A stretch of DNA of 64,000 nucleotides, taken from NCBI RefSeq assembly GCF_013415125.1, contig NZ_JACCDE010000011.1:1-64000 (forward strand), given 5' to 3'. A program made the translations under genes and the position numbers. The notes under the pieces are model-generated. The model was not told the origin of the DNA. It saw only the letters and a program-made list of their open reading frames with translations, and did no database searches. The DNA comes from Vreelandella glaciei. Lineage in GTDB: Bacteria > Pseudomonadota > Gammaproteobacteria > Pseudomonadales > Halomonadaceae. Of the stretch, positions 25,839-34,622 are shown in pieces; the first letter of the stretch is position 1; every line of letters starts with the position of its first letter.

Positions 25839-25937
25839 ACATAACAAATCGCTGCAGGTGACATTCGATCCACCGCCCACTTTTGCTGCCGCAGAAGCGG
25901 ACGGCGCCTCAAATGCACCTGAACTTAGGCGTTCGGA
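25839..25937 (+). other. Possible attC-like site B
   Basis: This 99-nt imperfect palindrome begins ACATAAC (25839-25845) and ends GTTCGGA (25931-25937). Its arms CAGGTG (25855-25860) and CACCTG (25916-25921) pair, as do CATT and AATG just inside. A central hairpin CCGCCCACTTTTGC / GCAGAAGCGGACGG is nearly complementary. The general layout (outer AAC/GTT, short spacer, inner arms, variable loop) is that of integron attC sites, but the 3' core GTTCGGA is off-consensus. It lies 43 nt after the HEPN-like gene. Confidence 0.4.
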
Positions 25938-26022
25938 AACAACCAATGAGGAAAGCGACCAACCAAACGAACACTAGCTCAAGTTGCCCTAAAGCCGTTC
26001 CGATAGCAGACGAGGGAAAAAT

Positions 26023-29000
26023 GTGGCAAGAAACGTAGCTACACCAAAGCAGACTGCAGGTGGTGGATACACATTTGAGGATAAGGTATCGGCGTCGTTT
26101 CTGCTGAAGATGCTTGCTGGTGATTACCCCCTGAGCGCTGAAGACGGGCAAGTTGAGGCAGTTCGATTTCAGAAACGCGTGGATGGCTGGTTTCTCGACG
26201 ACCTAGTGCTCATGCTTCGGCGGTCAGATGGTAGTATGTGTGCACTTGCGGCTTCCGTAAAAAGCAATACGCAGATCACGGTATCTGGCTTTCCGGCAGA
26301 CTTTAGAGAGGCCGTATGGGAGCAACTGCTTCATGTAGAAACGCAGCAATTTGACTTGAGTTCGGATTATCTTTCGCTCGTGACGTCAACCATTGAGCTG
26401 GAGGTGAAGACGGCATGGGATGGATTGCTGACAAAGGCAATCGAAGCGGACTCTTCTCATTTTGCAGCAAGACTTGAAACCGCCAACTATTCAAATGACA
26501 TCGAGCGATCCATTTTCGCCAGTCTTCACTGTCCGCTGGCAATTGATACTGCCAAAACTCCAGCAGACACCACTGAACTACTAAAGCGGCTACGACACTT
26601 CCAATTCGATTTTGGAAGCGAGCCTTCTGAGGATGAAAACAAGTGCATCCTTCGATGCATGGAATTGCTCCGGAGTGGCGGGCAGCTGCAGGCCATTTCT
26701 TTGTGGACTCAACTGAAGCAACTTGCGAGGGAATTGGCTACGTCAGGCGGAGATTTGACACGAGCAGATTTGGCGAATCGACTGCGTCGTCAATTCGCTC
26801 TGAAAGAGTTTCCTAACTATGTTTCTGATTGGGCCAAGATTTCGGCCGATTTCACAATACGTACTGAACGTGTGAGAGATCGACTGGCCGGTAGCGTTGA
26901 ACTTATACGAGACCAAGCGGAGTTTCCGAAGTGTAAGAAGCCGATTACTGCATTAGTCGGTGCTAGCGGTTCTGGGAAAACGGTACTGGCAAAACAACTC
27001 GCTTTTAAAGCAGCTTCTCATGGCCATGTTGTTTGGCTCACACCCGCAGATCTCAATGCTACTTCAATATCTTTACAGTTTGCCGATCTAGGTCTTACCT
27101 ATTCTTTTCCGGAACTAGTTGAACAGTCGATTGGACAAGCGGGCTTTATAGTTGTCGACGGTGTCGAGCGGCTTACCCAAGGGGGGCTATCTAATTTAGC
27201 CGTGTTGCTGCGGCGGTCGAGATCGAACACAAATTCAACTGCATGGTCTTTCGTGTTCACTTGTGTCATCGATTCGTGGGAACGCACACTTTTCGAACTT
27301 AAGCGAGAATACAGCGAAGGACTCAACGTCGCGGTCGAAATGGTCGAGTTTCAATTCAAACGCCATCGCGATCAGATCGTTGAAGCATTCCCCACAATTT
27401 CGCCAATGTTATTGCGTCCACATTTGGCAAGCCTGTTCTCAAATTTAAAAATGCTCGATTTGGTTTTGTCGAACGCTGGTGTGGGTACAGAAACCATGAC
27501 TTGGGTCGGCGAGACTGACATCCTCGAATGGTACTGGACGCAGCACATCCAAAATGGCCCGGACGGCACGGCACGTTCGCGCTTCATGCAAAAGTTGGCG
27601 TGCGCAGAAGCGAATGACTTCTTGGCAGCCGTTCCGGTCGGCGATTTCGACAACAGCGAATGTCAGCTTTCGCAGAATTTGATAGCCGATCAGGTCATCT
27701 GGAGCCGCGATGAAAGACTCGGGTTTGAACACGATCTTTTGGGGGATTGGGCGCGAACCCGTTTTCTGTTGAGTCGGCAAGAGGAAATTGCGCGCCTCGC
27801 AGCAGAGTATTCACTGAATCCCCGTTGGCACCGTGCGATTCGCCTGTTCGGTTTACGATTACTCGAAAACGAATCACAAGTCGAACATTGGGAACAGCTC
27901 ATTTTTAAGTTGTCGCCGGACGATCAATACAAAGTCGAAAGCGATTTGGTCTTGGAATCAGTTACGTTTGCGGGAAATGCTGAAACTTTGATCGGACAAG
28001 TGTGGCCAACGCTAGTGGCAAGTAAAGGAAAACTATTTAACCGTCTTCTGACTCGGTTCCTGTATGTAGCAACGCTACCCGACCCTTTGTATGCGAGCGA
28101 GCTGGGACTTGCCGCACAGCGGCGAATTCCTTTCTGGCCTCTCTGGCTCCCCATGTTGCGAGTCTTGTCTGAGAAAAGTACCGAAGCGATTCCAATTGCG
28201 CCGGATCAAGTGACCCAAATGGCAGACCTTTGGCTGAGGTATTCGGGAGAAAACTGGCCTCTTCGTGCTGAAGCTGGGCAAATATTGCTCGACGCGGCCC
28301 AACACATCATTGCCGAAATCCGATCGCAGGATTGGCGGACGGAAAGCGATTTGTGCGAGAGCGTGTTTTCACGTTTGTTGACCGCTGCATCCGTTTACCC
28401 GATTGAGGTTTCTGAACTTGCACTTGCTCTCGTTGAGCGACGTGAGAATACACTTTTCGCAGTCGATGAGGAAGATGGATCAGACGAGCTGAAAACCGAG
28501 GACGAGGATGGTGTTGCGGCCCTATTGGGACCGCGCGGCCCGCTGGCAGATCCATGGCCCGATGGGCCACTTCGCCGCGTAAACCACAGCGTCCATGACG
28601 GCTTCTTAGCTGGTAGCAATCCGCTTCAGTACTTGTTCACAGCACGTCCCGAGATCGGCAAGGAAGTGTTGCTCGCTCTTCTGATTCGAGAGCCTTTGCC
28701 ACAGTATCGCGATTCTTTTGATAGCGTACTCGATGAATTCCTTCACGTTGACGCCGAACCTGATTGGTCGCCGCCAATGTATTTCCTCGGCCCATTCTTG
28801 TCATTTCTACGTACCAGCAGAGAGAAAGGGATAGAAACGATCGTTGCCCTACTAAATTTTGTAACGGATCGTTGGATCGACAACCGAGACGAGCCACCTC
28901 CATCAATTCATGTTTCAGTTGATGGCAAAGACGTCGAGTTTTTCGGTTCTAGTGAGGCGTACTATTGGTATCGCGATTCAGCTCGTTCTCCAAACGTAGT

Positions 29001-31284
29001 TGTGCCGGCGCTGATGGCGCTGGAGAGATGGCTTTATTTATGTCTGGAACACGAAGAATCAATCGCGCCCGCTGTCCAGCAGATATTGAGCACGTCGCGG
29101 AGTACAGCGCTGTTGGGTGTATTGGCGGCAGTCGGTCGTAAGTCGCCAAAACTCTTCAATAATGAACTACGTGCATTGGTTCCGGTGTGGCAGCTTCAGG
29201 TTTGGGAGGAGAACTATAGATTACAGCAACTCGAATCGTTACTCGGTATGACAATGATGCAGTGGACGCGATGGGGAGAGTCGATTTGGAATTTGGTTCG
29301 AGAATGGCACACTCTTGAGCATCGAAAGACAACTCTCGGCGACGTACTGTTTCAACAACTCCTTAGCGATGGAGATGCACGCTCAATTCTGATTGAGGCA
29401 CAGGCCCAATGGGCTGAAGAGCTTCAGAACCAAGGAGAGTCGGATGAGGCCGATTTTCTTGAGAGCATCGCTTTACGATTTGACGAAAGCAATTGGCAGA
29501 TGCGGAAATGCGAAAACGGAATCGCGATTGACTTTGTTGAGCCGGAGGAACGGACGCAAAGACTCGCTGAAGTTCGCGAAGTGAACGAGAAACACATGGC
29601 GGTTCTCACTTTTCCGTTGACATGTCGAAAAAAGATTGACGAGAGAAAGAGAATGGAACCTTCCGAGCTGCAAGCCTTTTGGACACGTCTGCAAGGTATC
29701 GCCGAAGACGCTGAACAGGCTCGCAGTCGCGGGGACAGACCCGAAGACGCAATTGTTGGTGGAATCGCGGTCCTGGCGATCTTGCATCAAGATTGGATTG
29801 ATGCTGACCCGGAACGCGAGAAATGGTGTGTCGAAAAACTCATCAACGTTCTGAATAACCGCCCCCCGCATCCTCAGTTCCACGTTGCTGAGTCCGTCAG
29901 CAATTATCACTGGGATAATTTTGCTGCAATGCTGATTCCACAAATGCTTGCTGAGGATCCTACTCACGAGGGAATCAGAAGTCTCTGCGCATATTTTGCT
30001 TTGGCATTTAACTATAGCGTCATTCAGGATCTGATGACTTTCGCGTTTGATGAACGAGAGTCTCTTGGTGATGATTTCCGACGCTTGCAACGTCTGATTC
30101 TTGTTTCCTCAGGAATACGCAACGTCGACACGGTAACGCACGGCGGAAATAGCTTTTGGGACTGCCCAGATATTGATTATGACATCGACAAACATTTCAA
30201 CAAATTGGTCGACCAATTTACAAAGTCATCGTTGCCAGCAGAAATCCCAAACCTTTGCGAGATCGCTGAAGATGCCACTGAAACAATCTTTGAGATGGTT
30301 CGCCAGCAACACGCGATCTCATACGACGAGCCCAGCTCCGAAGAGGTTGAAGCTTCGATTGCAAGTCGGATCAAACGCGGTTACGGGTTTGAGCCTATGC
30401 AATTGCGAGCCGGCTTTTGCTGGCTCGAAAGAACGGAAGACGCGATTGATCCCAACGAGCTGGCGGGATGGATCACAACTCTTGAAACTCTCCTACTAGG
30501 CATCTTGCGTCCTCTCGGCGGGATCGACGAAGCTCTATTCGATGATGACGACGACAACACATTCTTCGCTTTCCCAGGACAGTTGAGCACTTGGATATTC
30601 GACCTCGTTGCCGGAGTGATTCCAAAGATCGCGCAAATGTGTTCTGCTCGACAGCTATGGGAACCAATCCTGTCATTCGGACTGGAGCGAGTGCATTGGG
30701 TGGATTCGTTTATCTCAGCTTGGTTCATTCACGGATTGCAAGTTGAAGGGTGCGAATCCGCTTTCTTTAGAGAATGGAAGGAAATGATCGCCTTCGCGTG
30801 GACGAAACAAAACTGGAGACAAACCGATGTGCGGAACCATCGATCAGATGACGAATTATTTCGCCATTTGATGGGGTTCAGTAGCTTCGGCCACGGGTAC
30901 TTTGAGAAAGAAAAGTATCGATCGTATGTTGCTAAGATGAAGCCCGAATTCGAACAATGGACGAAAGAATTCTTTCCACATCCCGAGGCCACCAGTGCCT
31001 TCGCGCGTTTCCTGACATACCCGTCGGCGGTCGACTACCTGCGTGAAGGAGTGCGGAAACTTGCGGAGATATCACATCAATTTGAAGATTGGCACTGGCG
31101 CGACTTCTATCATCTGGAATACGCCTTGCTAACTTTGCTTGAGTACGACTGGCAATACAACTCTCGCCTGATCCTGTCTGATACGGAGGTCCGACAGCAA
31201 TTCTCAACTCTTCTCAAGTCGATGTCGGATCGACAAGTTGCGCAGGCTTTGGAATTACAGGACAAGATGCTGAGGGCTAAATAG
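26023..31284 (+). CDS. Large STAND-type NTPase with N-terminal PD-(D/E)xK-like nuclease (Avs-like)
   Basis: This 1753-residue protein starts at a GTG with GAGGGA five bases upstream. Residues 13-86 resemble the Cap4-type dsDNA nuclease domain: GGYTFEDKV with E19, then LDDLVLML with D60, then a strand ending AASVKS with K80, consistent with a PD-(D/E)xK active site. A P-loop NTPase follows with Walker A GASGSGKT (313-320) and Walker B FIVVDGVER (D379, E382). The remaining 1300 or so residues contain no motif I know and look like a long helical sensor. This order, effector-NTPase-large C-terminus, is that of Avs/STAND antiphage proteins. It has no frameshift. The target and exact family need a profile search. 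Confidence 0.75.
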   Translation: MARNVATPKQTAGGGYTFEDKVSASFLLKMLAGDYPLSAEDGQVEAVRFQKRVDGWFLDDLVLMLRRSDGSMCALAASVKSNTQITVSGFPADFREAVWEQLLHVETQQFDLSSDYLSLVTSTIELEVKTAWDGLLTKAIEADSSHFAARLETANYSNDIERSIFASLHCPLAIDTAKTPADTTELLKRLRHFQFDFGSEPSEDENKCILRCMELLRSGGQLQAISLWTQLKQLARELATSGGDLTRADLANRLRRQFALKEFPNYVSDWAKISADFTIRTERVRDRLAGSVELIRDQAEFPKCKKPITALVGASGSGKTVLAKQLAFKAASHGHVVWLTPADLNATSISLQFADLGLTYSFPELVEQSIGQAGFIVVDGVERLTQGGLSNLAVLLRRSRSNTNSTAWSFVFTCVIDSWERTLFELKREYSEGLNVAVEMVEFQFKRHRDQIVEAFPTISPMLLRPHLASLFSNLKMLDLVLSNAGVGTETMTWVGETDILEWYWTQHIQNGPDGTARSRFMQKLACAEANDFLAAVPVGDFDNSECQLSQNLIADQVIWSRDERLGFEHDLLGDWARTRFLLSRQEEIARLAAEYSLNPRWHRAIRLFGLRLLENESQVEHWEQLIFKLSPDDQYKVESDLVLESVTFAGNAETLIGQVWPTLVASKGKLFNRLLTRFLYVATLPDPLYASELGLAAQRRIPFWPLWLPMLRVLSEKSTEAIPIAPDQVTQMADLWLRYSGENWPLRAEAGQILLDAAQHIIAEIRSQDWRTESDLCESVFSRLLTAASVYPIEVSELALALVERRENTLFAVDEEDGSDELKTEDEDGVAALLGPRGPLADPWPDGPLRRVNHSVHDGFLAGSNPLQYLFTARPEIGKEVLLALLIREPLPQYRDSFDSVLDEFLHVDAEPDWSPPMYFLGPFLSFLRTSREKGIETIVALLNFVTDRWIDNRDEPPPSIHVSVDGKDVEFFGSSEAYYWYRDSARSPNVVVPALMALERWLYLCLEHEESIAPAVQQILSTSRSTALLGVLAAVGRKSPKLFNNELRALVPVWQLQVWEENYRLQQLESLLGMTMMQWTRWGESIWNLVREWHTLEHRKTTLGDVLFQQLLSDGDARSILIEAQAQWAEELQNQGESDEADFLESIALRFDESNWQMRKCENGIAIDFVEPEERTQRLAEVREVNEKHMAVLTFPLTCRKKIDERKRMEPSELQAFWTRLQGIAEDAEQARSRGDRPEDAIVGGIAVLAILHQDWIDADPEREKWCVEKLINVLNNRPPHPQFHVAESVSNYHWDNFAAMLIPQMLAEDPTHEGIRSLCAYFALAFNYSVIQDLMTFAFDERESLGDDFRRLQRLILVSSGIRNVDTVTHGGNSFWDCPDIDYDIDKHFNKLVDQFTKSSLPAEIPNLCEIAEDATETIFEMVRQQHAISYDEPSSEEVEASIASRIKRGYGFEPMQLRAGFCWLERTEDAIDPNELAGWITTLETLLLGILRPLGGIDEALFDDDDDNTFFAFPGQLSTWIFDLVAGVIPKIAQMCSARQLWEPILSFGLERVHWVDSFISAWFIHGLQVEGCESAFFREWKEMIAFAWTKQNWRQTDVRNHRSDDELFRHLMGFSSFGHGYFEKEKYRSYVAKMKPEFEQWTKEFFPHPEATSAFARFLTYPSAVDYLREGVRKLAEISHQFEDWHWRDFYHLEYALLTLLEYDWQYNSRLILSDTEVRQQFSTLLKSMSDRQVAQALELQDKMLRAK

Positions 31285-31308
31285 GATCTGGGGGAAAAAG
31301 GGTGGCTA

Positions 31309-31381
31309 GCTGAACAAGGACATGCACACGGACAGGGCTTCCACTGCGCTAAACCCCCGCCGGTGATGGCTAGCGTTGAAC
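31309..31381 (+). other. Possible attC-like site C
   Basis: GCTGAAC (31309-31315) and GTTGAAC (31375-31381, an exact GTTRRRY) bound a 73-nt segment. Inside, CAC-A-CGG (31324-31330) can pair with CCGGTG with one extra base, and the spacers on both sides are nine bases. It lies 24 nt after the STAND nuclease stop. GGCTAGC occurs as a direct repeat beside both ends, which gives an alternative explanation. Confidence 0.25.
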
Positions 31382-31447
31382 CTGTAGAAAAACTACGCTG
31401 ACGCCTAAGTTTTGGTCGGATCGAGAAGAAAGAAGAGAAGCGCCAGC

Positions 31448-31636
31448 ATGCCGCGCTTCAAGTTCTATAACCACGATTAGAACGCGATGGTTGTGCTCAA
31501 CTATTAAGATCAGCTCCACCCCGGTACCTTTGAGTACCAGTTAGGCTTATCCGTTTTCCATGCCAAGTAGCGCAGCGGTGCGACCAGCCAGTTGGCCTAT
31601 GATGCAGTTGTTCTTATAAATTCAGTATTCTATTAA
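31448..31636 (+). pseudogene. Dead 5' fragment of an IS transposase (DUF772-type)
   Basis: From the ATG at 31448 one frame reads MPRFKFYNHD, stop (31478), NAMVVLNY, stop (31505), DQLHPGTFEYQLGLSVFHAK, stop (31568), RSGATSQLAYDAVVLI. This follows the N-terminus of IS1182/IS5-like transposases (MPRFK.YN.DQ..MVV, PGTFEY, GAPAYDP.VLL). Three in-frame stops and loss of everything after about residue 60 show it is inactive. It marks the right boundary of the accessory stretch. The exact IS family needs a search. Confidence 0.7.
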
Positions 31637-31667
31637 TCCAGGTTATTCAAGGCGATACATCGATAAT

Positions 31668-32624
31668 ATGGCGAGAAAAATACTAGGTTTGAAGTCGAAA
31701 AAACAGGTAGATGCCAAACACACCGACGAAATTGAAGATCAATTCCCTAATGATCCAGAAAAACGTTTTTTAAATGGCGTCGCCATCCATCCTTCCCCAC
31801 GCATTTATTTAGAGCCTGGCTCTCAAGAGCGTAATGTGCGGGCGATGGATTTGATTACGCCCATTGGGATGGGTCAACGAGGGTTGATTGTGGCGCCGCC
31901 GGGCTCTGGCAAAACGACGATGTTAAAACATATTTGTCAGGCCGTGGCAGACGCGCATCCTGACATAAAGCTTTATGCCTTACTGATTGATGAGCGCCCG
32001 GAAGAAGTGACCGATTTTAAGCGCAGTGTGTCGGCAGAAGTACATGCATCGTCTTCAGACGAGAGCTACACACACCATGTGCATATGGCCGATAAGCTTC
32101 TTGAGAAGGCTCGTAAGCAAGCAGGCGAAGGTCATAATGTGATGATTGTGATCGATTCTTTGACTAGACTCTCGCGCGTCCATAATGCCGAGCAGCGAGG
32201 CAATGGCCGTACGATGTCGGGTGGGCTGGATTCCCGAGCGATGGAAATACCCCGAAAACTGTTTGGCGCCGCGAGAAAGATCGAAAACGGCGGATCGCTC
32301 ACCATTCTGGCCACCGTGCTGGTGGATACGGGAAGCCGTATGGATCAGGTGATTTTCGAGGAGTTCAAGGGCACGGGCAATATGGAACTGGTGTTATCCC
32401 GGGATGTGGCCAATCAACGAATTTTCCCTGCGATTGATATTGCCAAAAGCAGTACTCGTCGAGAAGAGCTTTTGATTGATGCAAAAGATATTGAAAAAGT
32501 AAGAACGTTGCGTAGAGGTTTGACAACGCTTAAGCCAGTAGAAGGCGCGCAGAAGTTGCTTGCGTTATTGGATAAATATCCCACTAATGCCGAGCTATTA
32601 GATGCGTTTTTACCAGATTTGTAA
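31668..32624 (+). CDS. Rho-family helicase paralogue lacking the RNA-binding N-terminus
   Basis: This 318-residue protein aligns with the C-terminal RecA-type domain of termination factor Rho: MDLITPIGMGQRGLIVAPPG, Walker A APPGSGKT (76-83), LLIDERPEEVT, Walker B VMIVIDSLTRL (D163), GGLDSRAMEIPRKLFGAAR, FEEFKGTGNMELVLSR (candidate arginine finger R245). The usual N-terminal helical and cold-shock RNA-binding domains, about 100 residues, are absent. The start is not truncated by a frameshift; it has its own ATG. Base composition is AT-richer than the cob genes. It may be a Rho modulator, a specialised helicase or a phage-related factor; the normal rho gene is presumably elsewhere. Confidence 0.82.
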   Translation: MARKILGLKSKKQVDAKHTDEIEDQFPNDPEKRFLNGVAIHPSPRIYLEPGSQERNVRAMDLITPIGMGQRGLIVAPPGSGKTTMLKHICQAVADAHPDIKLYALLIDERPEEVTDFKRSVSAEVHASSSDESYTHHVHMADKLLEKARKQAGEGHNVMIVIDSLTRLSRVHNAEQRGNGRTMSGGLDSRAMEIPRKLFGAARKIENGGSLTILATVLVDTGSRMDQVIFEEFKGTGNMELVLSRDVANQRIFPAIDIAKSSTRREELLIDAKDIEKVRTLRRGLTTLKPVEGAQKLLALLDKYPTNAELLDAFLPDL

Positions 32625-32638
32625 AATATCGGTAATAA

Positions 32639-32671
32639 AAGAAGCTCATCTTTTTAAAAGGTGAGCTTCTT
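32639..32671. terminator. Bidirectional terminator between rho-like and DEAD-box genes
   Basis: AAGAAGCTCA (32639-32648) and TGAGCTTCTT (32662-32671) are perfect complements, and the stem extends inward by four more pairs. Rightward it is followed by AATTTTTAA, leftward by the complement of AATAAAA. It serves both convergent genes. Confidence 0.85.
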
Positions 32672-32680
32672 GGGTAATTT

Positions 32681-33877
32681 TTAACGATTATTTTGTTTAC
32701 TGTAGTTCAAGTTTGATTCAGGTACTGCTTTGCGAACCGGAAAGCCAGCAATCTCTTTGCGCTCAATAATACTTTTTAAACGTCTTTCAATGGCACAAAG
32801 GTTTTTAAAGTCACTCATGTCTACCAACGAGATGGCTTCACCTGAGGTGCCCGCGCGGCCGGTTCGGCCAATGCGGTGGATGTACTCTTCTGGCTTAAAA
32901 GGTAAATCGTAATTCACCACCCGGCTCAATTCATCAATATCCAAACCTCGCGCGGCAACTCCCGTGGCGACCAAGTACTTTAGCTCGCCAGATTTGAACT
33001 GGGCCAAAATCTTTTCGCGCATGGCTTGGCTTCTATCGCCATGAATGGAGTCCGCTGTGATGCCGCGTTTTTCCAGCTGAGCAACAAGCTTGGCCGCATT
33101 GTGTTTTTTCTCGGTAAAAATAAGCGCCTGATCCCACTGTTGTTCGTTAATTAAGTGGCTCAACAAGGCGGACTTAGTGTCTTTGTCGACTGTAATTAGC
33201 CATTGTTTGACATTAGCGGCGGCGCGAACGTTGGGAGAAATGGATATTTCAGCCGCCAGATCGGTCATCTTGCTATCGGAGAAATCGTAGGCCAGCGCCC
33301 GTACGTCGTCTGTGATGGTGGCCGAAAACAGCAGGTTCTGACGGTTTTCAGGTAAGCGTTCTATGATTTTATGGATATCGTCGGCAAAACCCATGTCGAC
33401 CATTCTGTCCGCTTCGTCCAATACCATGACTTTAAGTTCATCAAAGTGCAGCGCACGCTGATGGGCCAAATCGAGCAATCTGCCCGGCGTGGCGACCAGA
33501 ATATCGACGCCTTCGATTAGGCGCGCTTTTTGAGCTTCCGTATCCACACCGCCATACATCGCCATGGAGGTTAAGTGCGTGTGTTTAGCGTATTGAGCCA
33601 CGTTGGCTTCGACCTGAACCGCTAACTCACGGGTGGGCACGAGAATCAGCGCACGTATGCGTTTTCCCCGTAACGTCCCCGCGTTGCTGAATCGTTCTAA
33701 TAGAGGCAGAACAAAGGCGGCGGTTTTGCCTGTGCCTGTTTGTGCGGTGGCGATTAAGTCGTTACCCGAAAGAATGGCAGGAATCGCTTGTTCCTGAATG
33801 GGCGTTGGCGTTTGGTAACCTAGTTCGGTAATCGCTTGAACAAGTGGAGTAGATAACCCCAGTTTTGCAAATGGCAT
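32681..33877 (-). CDS. DEAD-box ATP-dependent RNA helicase, RhlE-like
   Basis: This 398-residue helicase unwinds or remodels RNA. The motifs are complete: Q motif with GYQTPTPIQEQAIP, motif I ATAQTGTGKT, Ia PTRELAVQ, Ib TPGRLLD, II VLDEADRM, III SATIT, then IFTEKKHNAAK, VATGVAARGLDID and HRIGRTGRAG. It ends with a short basic tail. The frame extends 37 codons upstream of the ATG at 33877, but the family begins with MPFAKLGL, so this start was chosen. It is convergent with the rho-like gene and shares its terminator. RhlE, SrmB and DeaD are hard to separate by eye; RhlE is favoured by length. Confidence 0.88.
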   Translation of the reverse strand: MPFAKLGLSTPLVQAITELGYQTPTPIQEQAIPAILSGNDLIATAQTGTGKTAAFVLPLLERFSNAGTLRGKRIRALILVPTRELAVQVEANVAQYAKHTHLTSMAMYGGVDTEAQKARLIEGVDILVATPGRLLDLAHQRALHFDELKVMVLDEADRMVDMGFADDIHKIIERLPENRQNLLFSATITDDVRALAYDFSDSKMTDLAAEISISPNVRAAANVKQWLITVDKDTKSALLSHLINEQQWDQALIFTEKKHNAAKLVAQLEKRGITADSIHGDRSQAMREKILAQFKSGELKYLVATGVAARGLDIDELSRVVNYDLPFKPEEYIHRIGRTGRAGTSGEAISLVDMSDFKNLCAIERRLKSIIERKEIAGFPVRKAVPESNLNYSKQNNR

Positions 33878-34039
33878 AAGGCGCCCTGACAGATTGTCGT
33901 AAGGTGTGTCGAAAATAAAAGATGAGGCAGTATAAGGTAAAAGCAGCCGACCTCTGAAGCGGAGGCGGATTGAGGCGCTAGAAGCCAATCCTTGGCGTCA
34001 CAATTCTAACATCAACCATCATCAGGCGGTTTGTGAATG

Positions 34040-34513
34040 TTAACTGGTCAATCGATCCAACCCAGCCCGCTGCTCAGCCTGATCCAAAAGCACTGGCCCG
34101 CTACCGAGCTCAGCCAGCTTGTCATCCGGGTTATAAAGTGGGCAACTGGTCATGCTCAGACATCCGCAGCCGATACAGCCTGCCAGGTTATCACGCAGCT
34201 TTTGCAGGTAAGCTATACGGCCATCAAGCATTTGCTGCCAATTTTTTGAAAGCTGTTGCCAGTCTTCCACCGTCGGCGTGCGGTTATTGGGCAGTGATTC
34301 AAAAGCTTGTTTGATCTCTTCCAAGCTAACGCCAACTTTCTGTGCGGCTTTAATCACCGAAATCCGTCTTAGTACTTCCGGTTTATAGCGGCGCTGGTTG
34401 CCCGCATTGCGCCAGCTTTGGATCAAACCTTGTTGCTCGTAAAAGTGCAGGGTACTGACCTTAATACCGCAACGCTTAGCGACCTTACCGACACTCCAGA
34501 TTGTTTCTGCCAT
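34040..34513 (-). CDS. soxR: Redox-sensitive MerR-family activator SoxR
   Basis: SoxR senses redox-cycling compounds through a [2Fe-2S] cluster. The 157-residue protein has the MerR winged helix at residues 5-70 (WSVGKVAKRCGIKVSTLHFYEQQGL), a dimerisation helix, and the cluster motif CIGCGCLSMTSC with C113, C116, C118 and C124. It is divergent from a VOC-family gene, and an 18-bp SoxR box lies between them. No soxS neighbour is present, as is usual outside the enterics. Confidence 0.95.
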   Translation of the reverse strand: MAETIWSVGKVAKRCGIKVSTLHFYEQQGLIQSWRNAGNQRRYKPEVLRRISVIKAAQKVGVSLEEIKQAFESLPNNRTPTVEDWQQLSKNWQQMLDGRIAYLQKLRDNLAGCIGCGCLSMTSCPLYNPDDKLAELGSGPVLLDQAEQRAGLDRLTS

Positions 34514-34562
34514 TACCTATCCCATGCCTTAATCTTTTTTGCTATTTTTTCGCAAAAACTGC

Positions 34563-34593
34563 TTTACCTCAAGTGAAGTTGAGGTTTTATCCT
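34563..34593 (+). promoter_or_regulatory. SoxR-controlled promoter of the VOC gene
   Basis: TTTACC (-35, 34563-34568) and TATCCT (-10, 34588-34593) are separated by 19 bp, the over-long spacing typical of MerR/SoxR promoters. The spacer region holds CCTCAAGTGAAGTTGAGG (34567-34584), which differs from the E. coli soxS SoxR box at two of 18 positions. It drives rightward transcription toward 34623. Confidence 0.85.
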
Positions 34594-34622
34594 GCCATTT
34601 CACTTAACGCAAGGAGACTCTT

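Noticed and set aside
25780-25977. 65-codon ORF containing SLQVTFDPPPTF and SNAPELRR
   Set aside because: The coding look comes from the attC-like palindrome it translates; it has no start signal and overlaps the end of the HEPN-like gene.
23478-31667. tRNA gene or long direct repeats as an integration site for the accessory stretch
   Set aside because: No cloverleaf or matching att-type direct repeats longer than chance were seen at either end; only the ytoQ remnant and the dead transposase mark the borders.
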